In this document: one piece after another, positions 1 through 9,083 of the stretch
Layout of the letters: each line of letters starts with the position of its first letter
How positions within the stretch are numbered: position 1 is the stretch's first letter
NCBI GenBank assembly: GCA_029747585.1
Contig: JAPEVF010000148.1
Location: forward strand, 1 to 12,617
Length of the DNA stretch: 12,617 bases
Source of the DNA: Pleurotus djamor
Taxonomy: Eukaryota; Basidiomycota; Agaricomycetes; Agaricales; Pleurotaceae
Direction of reading: 5' to 3'
Position numbers and translations under genes: made by a program
Notes under the pieces: model-generated
Told to the model about the DNA's origin: nothing
What the model saw: the letters and a program-made list of their open reading frames with translations, nothing else
Databases searched by the model: none

Positions 1-57
1 GATCACCTGAGTCTCAAGTTCACAGTCAGTTTTGTCTGGTTTACTCCGTCGATCGTT

Positions 58-1842
58 ATGGAAGTCTGTACACGGTATGAACTGCTCGTTGAATGGTTCG
101 CTTTCCACAAATCCCTAATTTACATTTCTCTGATAAAGCGCATTTCCTTTGGCAATACCAGATCACCAGGAGAAGTAGCCCACCGCCCACCGANNNCNAT
201 CCTATNGGCAGCCCAATGTCTCGGTCCAACGCAGATTCGGAACGGAATCGCTGGCGTCGATGGCGTGAAACCCTACAACATCCTCATCCTCTTCTTCTCC
301 CTGGCCTACATTGCGATCACCCTTGATATAACGGGAATCCTCCAGTCAGCCGCCTTTTGGGTCAGTAACAAAGGCGGTTCTAATGGCTACAAACTCTACC
401 TCTATTTCTACCTAATGTTGACGGGACTGAGCGTTTTCTTGGGAAATGACCCCATCATTCTGTCGGGAACTGCATTCCTCGTGTACTACACCAAAGTCGC
501 TGAGCTGGACCCGATATCTTGGCTAATCTCCGAGTTTGCGGCGGCCAACACGGCCAGCATGGTTCTATTCATAGGAAACCCCACCAACGTCGTCATTTGC
601 GAAGGGTTTAGGATCAACAACGTTGCGTTCACTGCGTACACCATTCTTCCGTTCTTGGGATGCTGCCTAGCTTGCTTCGTAGCACTTGCTACACAGTTCC
701 GCGATCCAAAGTACATCCCCAAAAAGCTTCCTGTAACGGGTCATTTAGATGTCAGATCCGTCTTGCTCGACCCACCTGGTGCTCTCATTGGCAGTCTGAT
801 CTTGGGATCATGCCTTATCGTCATCATCGTCGTCAGTTTCTTTGGTGTCGACGTTTGGATGATCACATTACCGTTTGCATTCAGCAAGTTCGTCTTCGAC
901 CTTAGCTGGGATCATTACCGCTATGTCAAAGGGATCCCGATGCTGGGGAGAACAAGCCCGAAGCGTAAACGCTCTTCTGGAGTTCCCAGCACTCCGGATA
1001 TCGTTACAGACCAACAAGACGCCACAACTGTCAGCCAGTTGGCGCAGCACTTTATCCACGACGAACCGGCACCTTCCCATCGCCGCCTGTCAACCTCTAA
1101 GACCGACGCGACCGTAATCGCCACTGCCACCGTCGATGAACCTGCGCCCAGTCAAGAGACAATAGCCCTGCCGACTCGGACAGAGTCGCCCACACCACTT
1201 GACGGGGATCTCGAAACGCAACGCTCCATGCCAAAGCATCGACACCGCCCAACGATAACTCCTACTCAATCCGACAGAGATGCACTTCCACCACCCACAC
1301 CGACAAAAACAAGGTCCAGGTCCACAATGGACGGACTCGCCGACCATTTCCCCACATTCTTCATCGCCTTACCGCGATTACCCTTTGCCCTCGTCCCCTT
1401 TGCGTTCTCCCAGTTCATTCTCATCGAAGCCCTAACACATCAAGGGTGGATAGAGCTTTTCGCGAACTGGCTAGTACGCGCCACTGACCGTCACATCTAC
1501 CCAACAATTTGGTTGATTGGCGTCCTTGGTGTCCTACTGTGCAATCTTTCCGGTACCAACATCGGTGCCACCATTCTTCTTACCAAAGTCATCCGAGCAG
1601 CTGCTTTACCACCGCATGTCGACCGCGCTGGTGCCATAGCGCTCGCTGTGGCCAGTAATATTGGCGCTGTCAGTTTCACCTTCAGCGCTAGCTTAGCTGG
1701 GTTACTTTGGAAGACGATTCTGAAGCAGAAGAGTATCCAAGTCAGTCAGATGGATTTCGCGAAGTGGAATGCCTTGCCTTTGTTGGCTATGACTGCGGTT
1801 GGGTTGGGTATCGTTTGCGCAGAAATGGCGGTTATCACTTAG
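58..1842 (+). CDS. ArsB/NhaD-type (CitMHS fold) membrane anion transporter, N-terminus unresolved
   Basis: Predicted polytopic secondary transporter of the ion-transporter superfamily that includes arsenite pump ArsB, Na+/H+ antiporter NhaD and citrate carriers. The substrate cannot be told. From about residue 70 the protein has alternating hydrophobic segments with family-type motifs: KPYNILILFFSLAYIAITLD, FLGNDPIILSGTAFLVYYTK, FIGNPTNVVICEGF, and in the second half CNLSGTNIGATILLTK. The two membrane halves are joined by a polar loop (about residues 290-425) rich in Ser, Thr and Pro with a basic PKRKR patch. The frame is open from base 1, but the first ~50 residues look unlike the family. 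A GTATGA donor at 75 and several AG acceptors before 180 suggest a short intron and an exon start near 170-190, next to ambiguous bases 194-206. In that reading the first membrane helix runs through codons 196-216. The stop is TAG at 1840-1842. Family is fairly certain, the start is not. Confidence 0.83.
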   Translation: MEVCTRYELLVEWFAFHKSLIYISLIKRISFGNTRSPGEVAHRPPXXILXAAQCLGPTQIRNGIAGVDGVKPYNILILFFSLAYIAITLDITGILQSAAFWVSNKGGSNGYKLYLYFYLMLTGLSVFLGNDPIILSGTAFLVYYTKVAELDPISWLISEFAAANTASMVLFIGNPTNVVICEGFRINNVAFTAYTILPFLGCCLACFVALATQFRDPKYIPKKLPVTGHLDVRSVLLDPPGALIGSLILGSCLIVIIVVSFFGVDVWMITLPFAFSKFVFDLSWDHYRYVKGIPMLGRTSPKRKRSSGVPSTPDIVTDQQDATTVSQLAQHFIHDEPAPSHRRLSTSKTDATVIATATVDEPAPSQETIALPTRTESPTPLDGDLETQRSMPKHRHRPTITPTQSDRDALPPPTPTKTRSRSTMDGLADHFPTFFIALPRLPFALVPFAFSQFILIEALTHQGWIELFANWLVRATDRHIYPTIWLIGVLGVLLCNLSGTNIGATILLTKVIRAAALPPHVDRAGAIALAVASNIGAVSFTFSASLAGLLWKTILKQKSIQVSQMDFAKWNALPLLAMTAVGLGIVCAEMAVIT

Positions 1843-2197
1843 CCCTACGGTAGGCCTAATGTGTGCTGTGGCACGATGCCGCGGGGCGCGACGTTCGAGG
1901 CGTCGAGTAGAGTATACGACCACGAAATGAAGCTACCCAATCAACGCCCCATTGCTAGGTGGCAGTCATGAAAAAGACGTAATTGCGCTAGGACTATAAA
2001 TGCCAGCGCCTGCGATCCCCACGAATTGCGATGACTATAATATCAGTATGTTCGTTGTTTAGTGCTCTGTCGAAATAGATAATTTGCTGTGTAATAGTAG
2101 TTGACTTTGCTATGATTTACAAAGAACGCGAAAGCATTGCAATACTCATCTAGATGCATCTAGACGTCAAGGTGGGGAGGGAGGCACGCTGGACTAC
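1843..2197. other. Convergent intergenic region between transporter and NAE1
   Basis: This 355-bp stretch holds the two 3' ends of genes that point at each other. I see no coding potential, RNA gene or repeat. AT-rich patches at about 1995-2120 may contain poly(A) signals, but there is no perfect AATAAA on either strand. Confidence 0.6.
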
Positions 2198-4011
2198 CTA
2201 TATCGTGCCCGTCCAAGACTCTACGAGATCGGCGACGCAATATCCGTTAATTGGGACATACTGTTTGGTGATCATCTTGATGACCTCCTGCGCGACCATA
2301 CCCCCCAAGAAGGCCGCTACGTTAGGGAGATCTGCGAAAGGTGCGCGAGCGCTGGGAAGGAAGGGGGAAGTGAGTCAACGCTGGTCGAAGTAAGCAACTT
2401 TTCACGTACACCTCTCCAACTACGTCATCCCAGTTTTCAGTCAAATCTGAGGAGATAGCCTGGGCTTCAGTGGCTAATGCCTCGACCGTTGGTGTCACGC
2501 TGGCATCTTTCGATTTCAGAGAGGAAAGAGCGGAGAGGGCTAAATGGCCAGCGAGAGATTTCGGGAAAGCTGCCGCCGCGTTACCTGCTCGTAAGGGAGC
2601 AGTGAGAAGAGGGGCGCATAAGGGGGAGACATATATACGCACTCAATGAGCCACTGTCACCATCGAGGGCTTCCCAAGGTTTCCCTTTCAATAGTTTTAG
2701 TCCGTGGGCATTCTTTACGAAGGAGTCCAACAGAGCATCATCCACGGGGACGCTCAATAGTTCTTTGAGCGTCTTCTTGTCTTCCTCTGCTCTAGTCTTG
2801 TACAATCTCTGGAGGTGCACGTAGTTCGCCGTATTACTCTTCATATCGGGTAGCGTGCTGCTGAGTGGCAACGTAAACGGTTCTTGTTCAGTGAATTTCT
2901 TCAGAGCCGCAGCCAGAACGAAGAACGGCGGAGACGAAGGCGTTACGTTCGCCACTCGAGAGTCTGTGAATATTTCGGCGATTTCGGAAGGAACGTTGGT
3001 ACTCGTCCAGGCTTTGTATGCCTGTGCCTCAGCCTCGTCGAAGTTTTCTTCGTCAACCTTGATCTTCATCGCGGCCAAGTTCTTCTTGAATTCTTGCTTC
3101 TCGGCGTAGTTCTGCGGAGGCAGGCCATTATGCTGTAAGTGTAATGGGTGAGCTCATGGGATGTAGTCGTAAACAACGAACCGACCTGGGATCTCCAATC
3201 CTCCAAGGCTCTCACTAGGATGACAACGTACGGGATATGTGAGTGTTCTGTGGGGTCCATGTTTGCGAAATCCAGTGATTTGGCATATTCAAGGAGGGCG
3301 GGGAAAGGCTTGTCAATGCGGAGTGAAGGCGCTGTCTCGGAGTGCGATTCAATGACTGGATAATGTCAGCTCGAGTCCACGGGTGGGGGAACTGTGGAAT
3401 GCACTCACTAGTATGTTCATGATATTGAATGTAAAATTCAGAGATGAATCCAGATGACCGAATAACCACAAGAGAAGGAGACGTCTCGTCTGCCCACAGG
3501 TACTTTGCCAACCGATCCAGCAATTTCGCGTCGAGATTGTGAGCAATCACAATCGTGAAACCGGAGATCCAGCTTGGATCTTTGTCAAGGACCTCTTCCA
3601 GTGTCCGTGTATCCGACATCCCTTCAACGCCATCGTTCAGCTCCAGCAACAGCTTGACCGCCTCCTCAGCACGATATTTCCCGACACTCTTCTGCCCATC
3701 CAAGAAAAAGTTATTTCCCGCGTCTGCAGGCGTAACCTTCGCCGAGTCAAGAATAGTAAAGTGACCGACTCCAGGGAGAACGAGGTTCTTCAACGTCGAT
3801 GTCGACGTCGCGGTACCACCGATGACCAGCACTCGCGCAGACTCGAGTGCACTTTGGCCTGAAGCAGCCCAGAGACTTTATCCATTGGGTAGATCACATC
3901 AATCCTTGCCATTATCGAGATTCATACATTCCTGACTCACCGGAGTTGACGATCATATCGACGCGTTTTGCTATCTGGTGGTCCAGTACTGGATTGATTC
4001 AGGTCGAGCAT
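2198..4011 (-). CDS. ULA1: NEDD8-activating enzyme E1 regulatory subunit (NAE1/APP-BP1/ULA1)
   Basis: Non-catalytic half of the heterodimeric E1 that, with UBA3, adenylates NEDD8/Rub1 and starts cullin neddylation. Six exons in transcript order: 4011-3941, 3875-3409, 3355-3186, 3132-2643, 2584-2410, 2351-2198, giving 508 residues (human NAE1 is 534). All junctions keep frame. The N-terminus has the E1 signature RRYDRQLRLWAASGQ (residues 17-31), then a ThiF-like fold with LKNLVLPGVGHFTILD and DAGNNFFLDG (75-84). The usual Gly-rich nucleotide loop reads VIGGTATSTS, degenerate as expected in this subunit. The middle has the family block HIPYVVILVRALEDW and PSEIAEIFTD. The C-terminal exon has PNVAAFLGGMVAQEVIKMIT and ends VESWTGTI. 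The start is the first in-frame ATG after a stop at 4023-4021. Introns are 53-65 bp. Intron 1 ends in AAAG rather than a pyrimidine-AG; both reading frame and homology require it. The gene converges with the transporter and follows the CorA-like gene on the same strand. Confidence 0.95.
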
Positions 4012-4016
4012 CGCAT
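3999..4016 (-). promoter_or_regulatory. Five-codon upstream reading frame overlapping the NAE1 start
   Basis: An ATG at 4016-4014 lies five bases before the NAE1 start codon in another frame and ends at TGA 4001-3999, past the main ATG. It would encode MRCST. It is seen directly in the sequence. It matters only if transcription starts upstream of it, which cannot be told here. The base at -3 of the upstream ATG is T, a weak context, so leaky scanning is likely. Confidence 0.4.
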
Positions 4017-4242
4017 CAATTCAGACACGATAGAGACATACGTCGTAGGCGATATCGTGACTGTGGCAGTTTCAATGTCCTGGGATTCCTTCATGGCGAT
4101 TGGGGTGAAAGAAGACGCGTAGCGGCACTGGCGCGTAGTTGAGATTATTAATTACAAGTCATAAGCGCCAGCGCGCCTAATACAGAAGAGGGCGACATAA
4201 ATACAAGACGTTTAGACATCAGAGTCCCTTTTTCGAGAAGTT
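4012..4242 (-). promoter_or_regulatory. Short interval: CorA-like gene 3' end and NAE1 upstream region
   Basis: Only 231 bp separate the stop of the CorA-like gene from the NAE1 start codon, both on the minus strand, so the NAE1 promoter must lie here or inside the neighbour's tail. An ACGCGT hexamer sits at 4116-4121. No TATA box or other clear element is seen. Confidence 0.4.
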
Positions 4243-6443
4243 CTAAAGACATGTGTCTTCCGAAGCCAAGTCCGCGCCATGAGTACAGGCCACCACAGGC
4301 CAGCCCAGGGTGAAAGTTCTTCGCCATCCTGCCACCACCAATGGAGAGGTTGTGCTGAGGAAACCATACGCTCCTTACTCTGCCTAACCTTCTCTGCCAA
4401 TATCTCGTTTCTGACTTGGAGAGCCACCGCAATCCAGACAGTAATGAAGGTAAGCGGAAAGGCAGCGGCAAAGTAGAGCCATATATGGGGGCTGGATCCC
4501 TCATTGATTTCTGTGACATTCATCCCAAACACGGTCTAATGATATTGCGGGATCAGTGAGCATGAGTATGGCTTGAAGAAAGGAAAGGATCANTTTAAAC
4601 TTACAGCAACTAGAGAACCAGGCAAGAATATCATTGTCAAAGACGAAATCTGACGCATGGCGGAGCTATCCTTCCCCGAGGCTTCGGCTAGCTGGCTCAT
4701 GCGTCTGCTGTCTTCGATGTTTACAAGACTAAACGTCTGTGCAGTCCGAAAGTTAGGCAAAAAGGTAACAAGCCAGGTAGACCGTACTAACCAAGTGCAT
4801 CACATTTTTCAACCGTTTATCTTGCATATCAAGGGTCTCCTTCAACCTCACAATTTCACTGAGAAGATGGTCGCATTCTCGGAAAAGTAAGTGGTCCGAT
4901 AATGCTCCGTCAAGTGTGACAGAATCCTCTTCCATCGCTGAAGATGAAGACGACGAATCAACGACGGTGGCCATCGCGGGATTGGGAGTATTTTTGACAA
5001 AGTTGACTGTCTTTCGAAAATCGTCGAGCAGGGATTCATAATGGAGAATGTGTGCCCGAATGATGTGCAGTTCCTGTGTCAGGCGCATCTCATTGGTCTC
5101 CATAACAAGGGACTCCTACATTTCGACGAGACGATGAAATGAGTTGAAAAGACCAAAAATACTCAGGAGGTGCTCACCAGATAGCAAATGTGCTTGTACA
5201 AGACTTCTTGGGCTTCGTCCCAAGAATAGACCGCATGCCATAGAAACGTCAGTAAGAGACATGTCGGATCTTTGGAATCCCGAAATATATGTTGCCAATA
5301 AACGCTTTGTCCAGCGAATCGTATTCGCTTGAAGAGCTTCTCGGCATTTGTTCCATAAAACTTGGATTGAGGGGAGTGGTATGAAACTATTGTGCTTCCA
5401 GAGATCGACCGGACCATGTGAACGGAAAGTAGGTCCTGATACAACATTTGACCAGCTAGACGGAAAAGCTCGATGTGAGCGAGGAGATGAGAGCATAACT
5501 TCGGGAAAACGCGTACGTCGCTCCGTCGGCTTCAAAAGCAAGGGCTTCTGAACGTCGATCATTTGCTTCTCTTCTTCTTCCTCTTCTTCCTTTTGCGGTC
5601 GTTTTTCATCCAGAGAGCCAAGATCTAGCCGCGATGCTTCCGTCGCACTATCTCGCAGTTCCAAGGGTTCGGTACCAACAAAGATGAGCGAGAATGTAAT
5701 GTCTGTCAGAAATACATGAGGGTGGACGAGGTCTTCAAGGGAGTAGGAGACTCACGGTCTTGAGATCCTAGGACAGTATTCGATTGGAATCGTGACGGTA
5801 TCCACTTGAGGGACGAAGAAAAGAAGAACGGTTCGATATTAAACCTATCCCAGTTTAAAGGATGACGGAAGGCAAAAGTTATGGTGAACTCACTGGGTAC
5901 CGATCATTTGCAACGCAGGTCCACTCATGTTGTCCACAAACAAGGCCCGAGAGCGAGTACCATCTGGCCGCTGCACCCATTGTGAGCCCTACCAATGAAC
6001 CATGATAATAAGGCGTAGCGAACCTCTTCTTTCAATTTCTGCCATGATTCTTCTATTGAGTGCTTATCCTCTGCTATCTGAATGATGTCCTTGGAGCGAA
6101 AAAGGCCATCCTCCCCAATATCTAACTGGTATATCTGGCATTCCTCGTCCTTTGAGTAGTGAGAAATGATTCCTGCGATTCCACTTCGCGATTGTTGATC
6201 AGGCGTCCAATTGGGGTACTGAACTTGAGGATAGCCTATCCAGCCATCGCTTTGAGCATATTTGGGTGCATCGGCTGGCTTGTCTGATAGAGACGTGTGT
6301 AAATCCAGCCATGGCCACGGAGCAGACGGCGCCGCATGTCTGTGTGATGGTGCTGCGACACGAGGAACAGAAGAACACCCCCGCTTGGAGTTTGAGGACA
6401 GAGTAAAAGTGAGATTTCGCATTTCAGTAACGGTCTCGCTCAT
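4243..6443 (-). CDS. CorA-like divalent-cation transporter domain protein
   Basis: Fungal membrane protein of the CorA/MIT type, predicted by family to move Mg2+ or a similar ion; transport is not shown by sequence. Nine exons in order: 6443-6024, 5970-5894, 5844-5756, 5702-5517, 5455-5178, 5115-4792, 4736-4605, 4535-4379, 4328-4243, giving 582 residues. The N-terminal part is cytosolic, with family blocks SRALFVDNMSGPALQMIG and NIEPFFFSSSLKWIPSRFQ. A long helical section follows: DLLSVHMVRSISGSTIVSYH, RFAGQSVYWQ and LTQELHIIRAHILHYESLLD. Two membrane helices end it, the first (about 487-505) leading into the FGMN motif (505-508), the second about 520-541. Residues 234-240 are seven Glu in a row from a GAA/GAG tract, and 404-409 are six Ser. 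Start context CCACCATGA is good. The 61-bp fourth intron has no stop in the upstream frame but shifts it. The last exon (ends ASEDTCL) rests on a good GTAAGG donor and is the least certain part; unspliced, the frame would run to 4212. Confidence 0.88.
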
Positions 6444-6723
6444 GGTGGGTAGACAGAAAGGTGAGTCGCCTGGACAGGCGATGAAGGGAATGTCTCGAAG
6501 CTATCATGTTGAGCGCGCTGTGATGGCTTAGGTTAGGATGCGTGGGTGAGGTTTGACCAGATTGGACATTTGATACAGAAGACAGACATTATCTAGGCGC
6601 TCGGGGTGAGTGTTGGACCGTGTCGCGTGAATGCGACGGAGGCAGCGAAACGAGCTTTGCATAGCTTGTTCATTGTGGACGATGAGTTTGTTTTTGTGTA
6701 GCCACTGCGACAGATTCGTGTGC
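6444..6723 (-). promoter_or_regulatory. Interval between PSF1 3' end and CorA-like gene start
   Basis: These 280 bp lie between two minus-strand genes and should contain the PSF1 3' untranslated region and the CorA-like promoter. I see no coding potential or distinct motif. Confidence 0.35.
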
Positions 6724-7344
6724 CTAAACGATCTCCTCGAGATAGCCTTGGACAATGAGATGTTCAATGTCTGCCCTGCGAACCATGAATCGCTGCCCTT
6801 TCTTGAAATCGATAACCCCCAGCTCCGTCTGAATGACACCGCAGTCCCTGACCACCTTCACCAACACGTTGAGGTCTTTGATGGGCTTCTCGATGCCAGC
6901 CATGATGTCTAGCTCGCTCGTGCCAAGGTCTGCCCGGTATTCCATGACGGTTTCGTGATACTGCCTCAAATAGTCGACTTCGTGTGGAGATAGTTTAGAG
7001 CGTATATCGGGATTCGTGAGCAAGTGGGGGAGTGCACCACCGACCGCCCAGTACATGTCCCGGAGTCGATCGACGCGATGAGAATGATAGGCCAGCAAGC
7101 AACGCTTATTTCTGTTGATCGCTGTCTGTATGATGAGCAAACCAGCTGGTGGGGGGTCACCCTCATCGGCCTCGAGGGTTTGTTGAAGCAAGGGAAGTGC
7201 TGATCGTTCGAGGTCGCGCTGTTCGCGGATAATGGAACGCACGAGAGAGTCGTTATACTTCATCAAAGTATCCGTCGCCGTCGACCGTCGCGACTCTAGG
7301 ACAAGCTGGGTCGCAAGATCGCCAAATTGCCGTGAATCGCTCAT
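6724..7344 (-). CDS. PSF1: DNA replication complex GINS subunit PSF1
   Basis: Subunit of the GINS tetramer (Sld5, Psf1, Psf2, Psf3), which joins Cdc45 and Mcm2-7 to form the replicative helicase in the nucleus. A single exon encodes 206 residues, close to the usual 200 or so. The N-terminal A domain is helical: FGDLATQLVLESRRS near the start, then SLVRSIIREQRDLERSALP and the conserved core NRNKRCLLAYHSHRVDRLRD. The C-terminal B domain carries RDCGVIQTELGVIDFKKGQ and ends at the RADIEHLIVQGYLEEIV segment, complete to the TAG at 6726-6724. The start is the ATG at 7344; an upstream in-frame TTG adds nothing. The gene has no intron, unlike its two minus-strand neighbours, and it diverges from the F-box gene. 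Confidence 0.96.
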   Translation of the reverse strand: MSDSRQFGDLATQLVLESRRSTATDTLMKYNDSLVRSIIREQRDLERSALPLLQQTLEADEGDPPPAGLLIIQTAINRNKRCLLAYHSHRVDRLRDMYWAVGGALPHLLTNPDIRSKLSPHEVDYLRQYHETVMEYRADLGTSELDIMAGIEKPIKDLNVLVKVVRDCGVIQTELGVIDFKKGQRFMVRRADIEHLIVQGYLEEIV

Positions 7345-7496
7345 CAAAGGTTCTTTGGAAAGTTGAAAAAAGTTATGGGAACTGGGTAAACCCCTGTAAA
7401 ACCGAAACGGGGAAGAAGGAAACGGTAATACTTAGACGCCCATCGACTACTTTTCTCTTTCATCTTGCTCAAGGGTCAAATCTCTTACAATAAGAC
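7345..7496. promoter_or_regulatory. Divergent upstream region shared by PSF1 and the F-box gene
   Basis: Only 152 bp separate the two start codons, so the genes share one upstream region. On the plus strand, a pyrimidine-rich tract (about 7447-7470) precedes the F-box start, a common feature of fungal transcription start regions. A purine-rich block with repeated GAAAC (about 7405-7430) lies nearer the middle. No TATA box is evident. Confidence 0.5.
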
Positions 7497-9083
7497 ATGT
7501 CCACCGATGTCGAGGCCCAAATTCAGATCGACAAAGAAATTTTAGAGCTGCAAGCTCGGGCTGAGGCTAGCATACGGCGGTTGAAAACAAAACGAAATAC
7601 GTATAGCCTAATATCGCAGCTGCCCGACGAAATCCTTTGTGAAGTATTCGTACAGGCGAGGGAGGCTTTTTATGCATCTGAATGGCCAATCGCGGGCGTC
7701 CTACCACGGGGGATGAACTGGTTGAACGTCACGTCCGTCTGCACCCATTGGCATCGTGTATCGGACGCCCCCCGTTTTTGGAGCTGTCTACGCATAGTAT
7801 GGCCCAACCCGTCAAAGATCGTGGCGAGCTGCGACCAACATCTCCGTCGCTCGGAGTCTGCTCCCTTGGACGTGATACTGTGGGTGGACAACGAACATCT
7901 TCCCCGTATCTCCCAGCGCCTCGAATCGCACTGGCACAGAGTCCGCAAGTTATCTGTCTCTTCGGCGACCCCTCTGCAAAGCTTCGTCGACTCTTTGAAG
8001 GTGGTTCATGCGTCTCATCTAGAATATCTCTCATTTATCACCCACTCCTTCAACTTTGTGCTCCCGGCGGATATCTTTCATGGGGATCTCACGTCACTAC
8101 GCACCTTGAAGCTTTTCAAAGGGACCGTAAGCTCCGGGCTACCCCCCACGCCTCAGCTAACCCATCTCATCGTCCACCCGTACATTACCTCGCCATTGCC
8201 ACTGTCCGTATTCCTGTCAATGCTACAGAATGCGCCAGCTTTGCAATTGGTCGAAGTATCCGAGCTGCGCATGGATGAAAATGTTCCTTGGCATGTATCA
8301 CTACCACTCCTGAAGAAGTTCACTCTATCTTCCAACGAAATTGAACTATCACAAATCTTCGAATCCATTCAGTATCCCACGACGGCCGCCATAGCCTACG
8401 ATTGTAGCGATGTCGCGATTGGACCAGGTGGGGCTTTGGAGATTCCTGGCCTGATGGCCGTGTGCTCCCAGTTGAAAACTGGAACGACCTCCCCAATCAC
8501 CCAGCTCTCTCTCAGCCTCACTCCAACTTCGCTCATCTTGGCCATCTTTACGGAGTACTCAGCTTCTTCTCCACATATATCTCTATCGCTCGCTTCGGAT
8601 GACGACTTTGACGCACTTTCTGTCCTCCTGAAATTGTGTAGCTCACTCCCTCTCTTCACCATCTTGGGCCTGACCCTTGAAGGGTTTCCGGCCTCAAGCC
8701 TCAAGAACGTCTCAGATTTCTTTCAGTCATTCCCCGCAGTCGAAGTCCTGAAACTTGTTGGATGCCCTTCAGAAATACTTGCCTACATGAAGTGGCACCA
8801 CCGGAGACCTCCTTTCCCTCAGCTTCGAACCCTTCTCCTCGAGGAATGTCTCATCGACGAAGCATTTCATGTTGGTCTCACTACGCTGCTCACTGAACAC
8901 GGAGAATGGGGGCAGCCTGTCGAGCGCATTTCCGTGGAGTGTTGTGAAGTTCGCGATGATTTTGCCTATTTAGAGCCGCTCGTTCCTGTGGTTGAATGGG
9001 ATGGTGATCGCTGGGACACTGACTCAGATGGCTCCTGCGACGACGAGTCCGCGGCGGATTCTAGCTCTGAAGGGGATCACTGA
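7497..9083 (+). CDS. F-box protein
   Basis: Likely substrate receptor of an SCF ubiquitin ligase, by family. A single exon encodes 528 residues. An N-terminal heptad-like helix (residues about 5-32, rich in Glu, Leu, Arg and Lys) precedes the F-box at about 38-100: ISQLPDEILCEVFVQARE, then VTSVCTHWHRVSDAPRFWS. This coiled coil plus F-box layout with a long divergent C-terminal region is typical of the large Agaricomycete F-box family. The rest (about 130-490) is Leu-rich with irregular leucine-rich-repeat-like spacing but no repeat I can align confidently. The last ~30 residues are acidic (DSDGSCDDESAADSSSEGDH). The target is unknown. ATG context and the pyrimidine-rich upstream sequence agree with the start. 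TGA stop at 9081-9083. Confidence 0.9.
   Translation: MSTDVEAQIQIDKEILELQARAEASIRRLKTKRNTYSLISQLPDEILCEVFVQAREAFYASEWPIAGVLPRGMNWLNVTSVCTHWHRVSDAPRFWSCLRIVWPNPSKIVASCDQHLRRSESAPLDVILWVDNEHLPRISQRLESHWHRVRKLSVSSATPLQSFVDSLKVVHASHLEYLSFITHSFNFVLPADIFHGDLTSLRTLKLFKGTVSSGLPPTPQLTHLIVHPYITSPLPLSVFLSMLQNAPALQLVEVSELRMDENVPWHVSLPLLKKFTLSSNEIELSQIFESIQYPTTAAIAYDCSDVAIGPGGALEIPGLMAVCSQLKTGTTSPITQLSLSLTPTSLILAIFTEYSASSPHISLSLASDDDFDALSVLLKLCSSLPLFTILGLTLEGFPASSLKNVSDFFQSFPAVEVLKLVGCPSEILAYMKWHHRRPPFPQLRTLLLEECLIDEAFHVGLTTLLTEHGEWGQPVERISVECCEVRDDFAYLEPLVPVVEWDGDRWDTDSDGSCDDESAADSSSEGDH

Noticed and set aside
2154..2393. Plus-strand frame of 79 codons in the convergent region
   Set aside because: Covers the last NAE1 exon on the opposite strand; no family resemblance.
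3539..3862. Plus-strand frame of 107 codons
   Set aside because: Antisense to NAE1 exon 2, which has strong homology; the frame is open only by chance.
5116..5664. Long minus-strand frame read as a separate 182-codon gene
   Set aside because: Its first part is exon 4 of the CorA-like gene; the rest is that gene's exon 5 read in the wrong frame, once the 61-bp intron is taken into account.
7682..8278. A 198-codon frame inside the F-box gene in another frame
   Set aside because: It lies wholly within the F-box coding sequence, has the composition of a shadow frame, and shows no recognisable domain.
2198..9083. A ubiquitin-like regulation cluster made of NAE1 and the F-box gene
   Set aside because: Unrelated genes (CorA-like, PSF1) lie between them and they are on opposite strands; proximity alone does not support a functional cluster.
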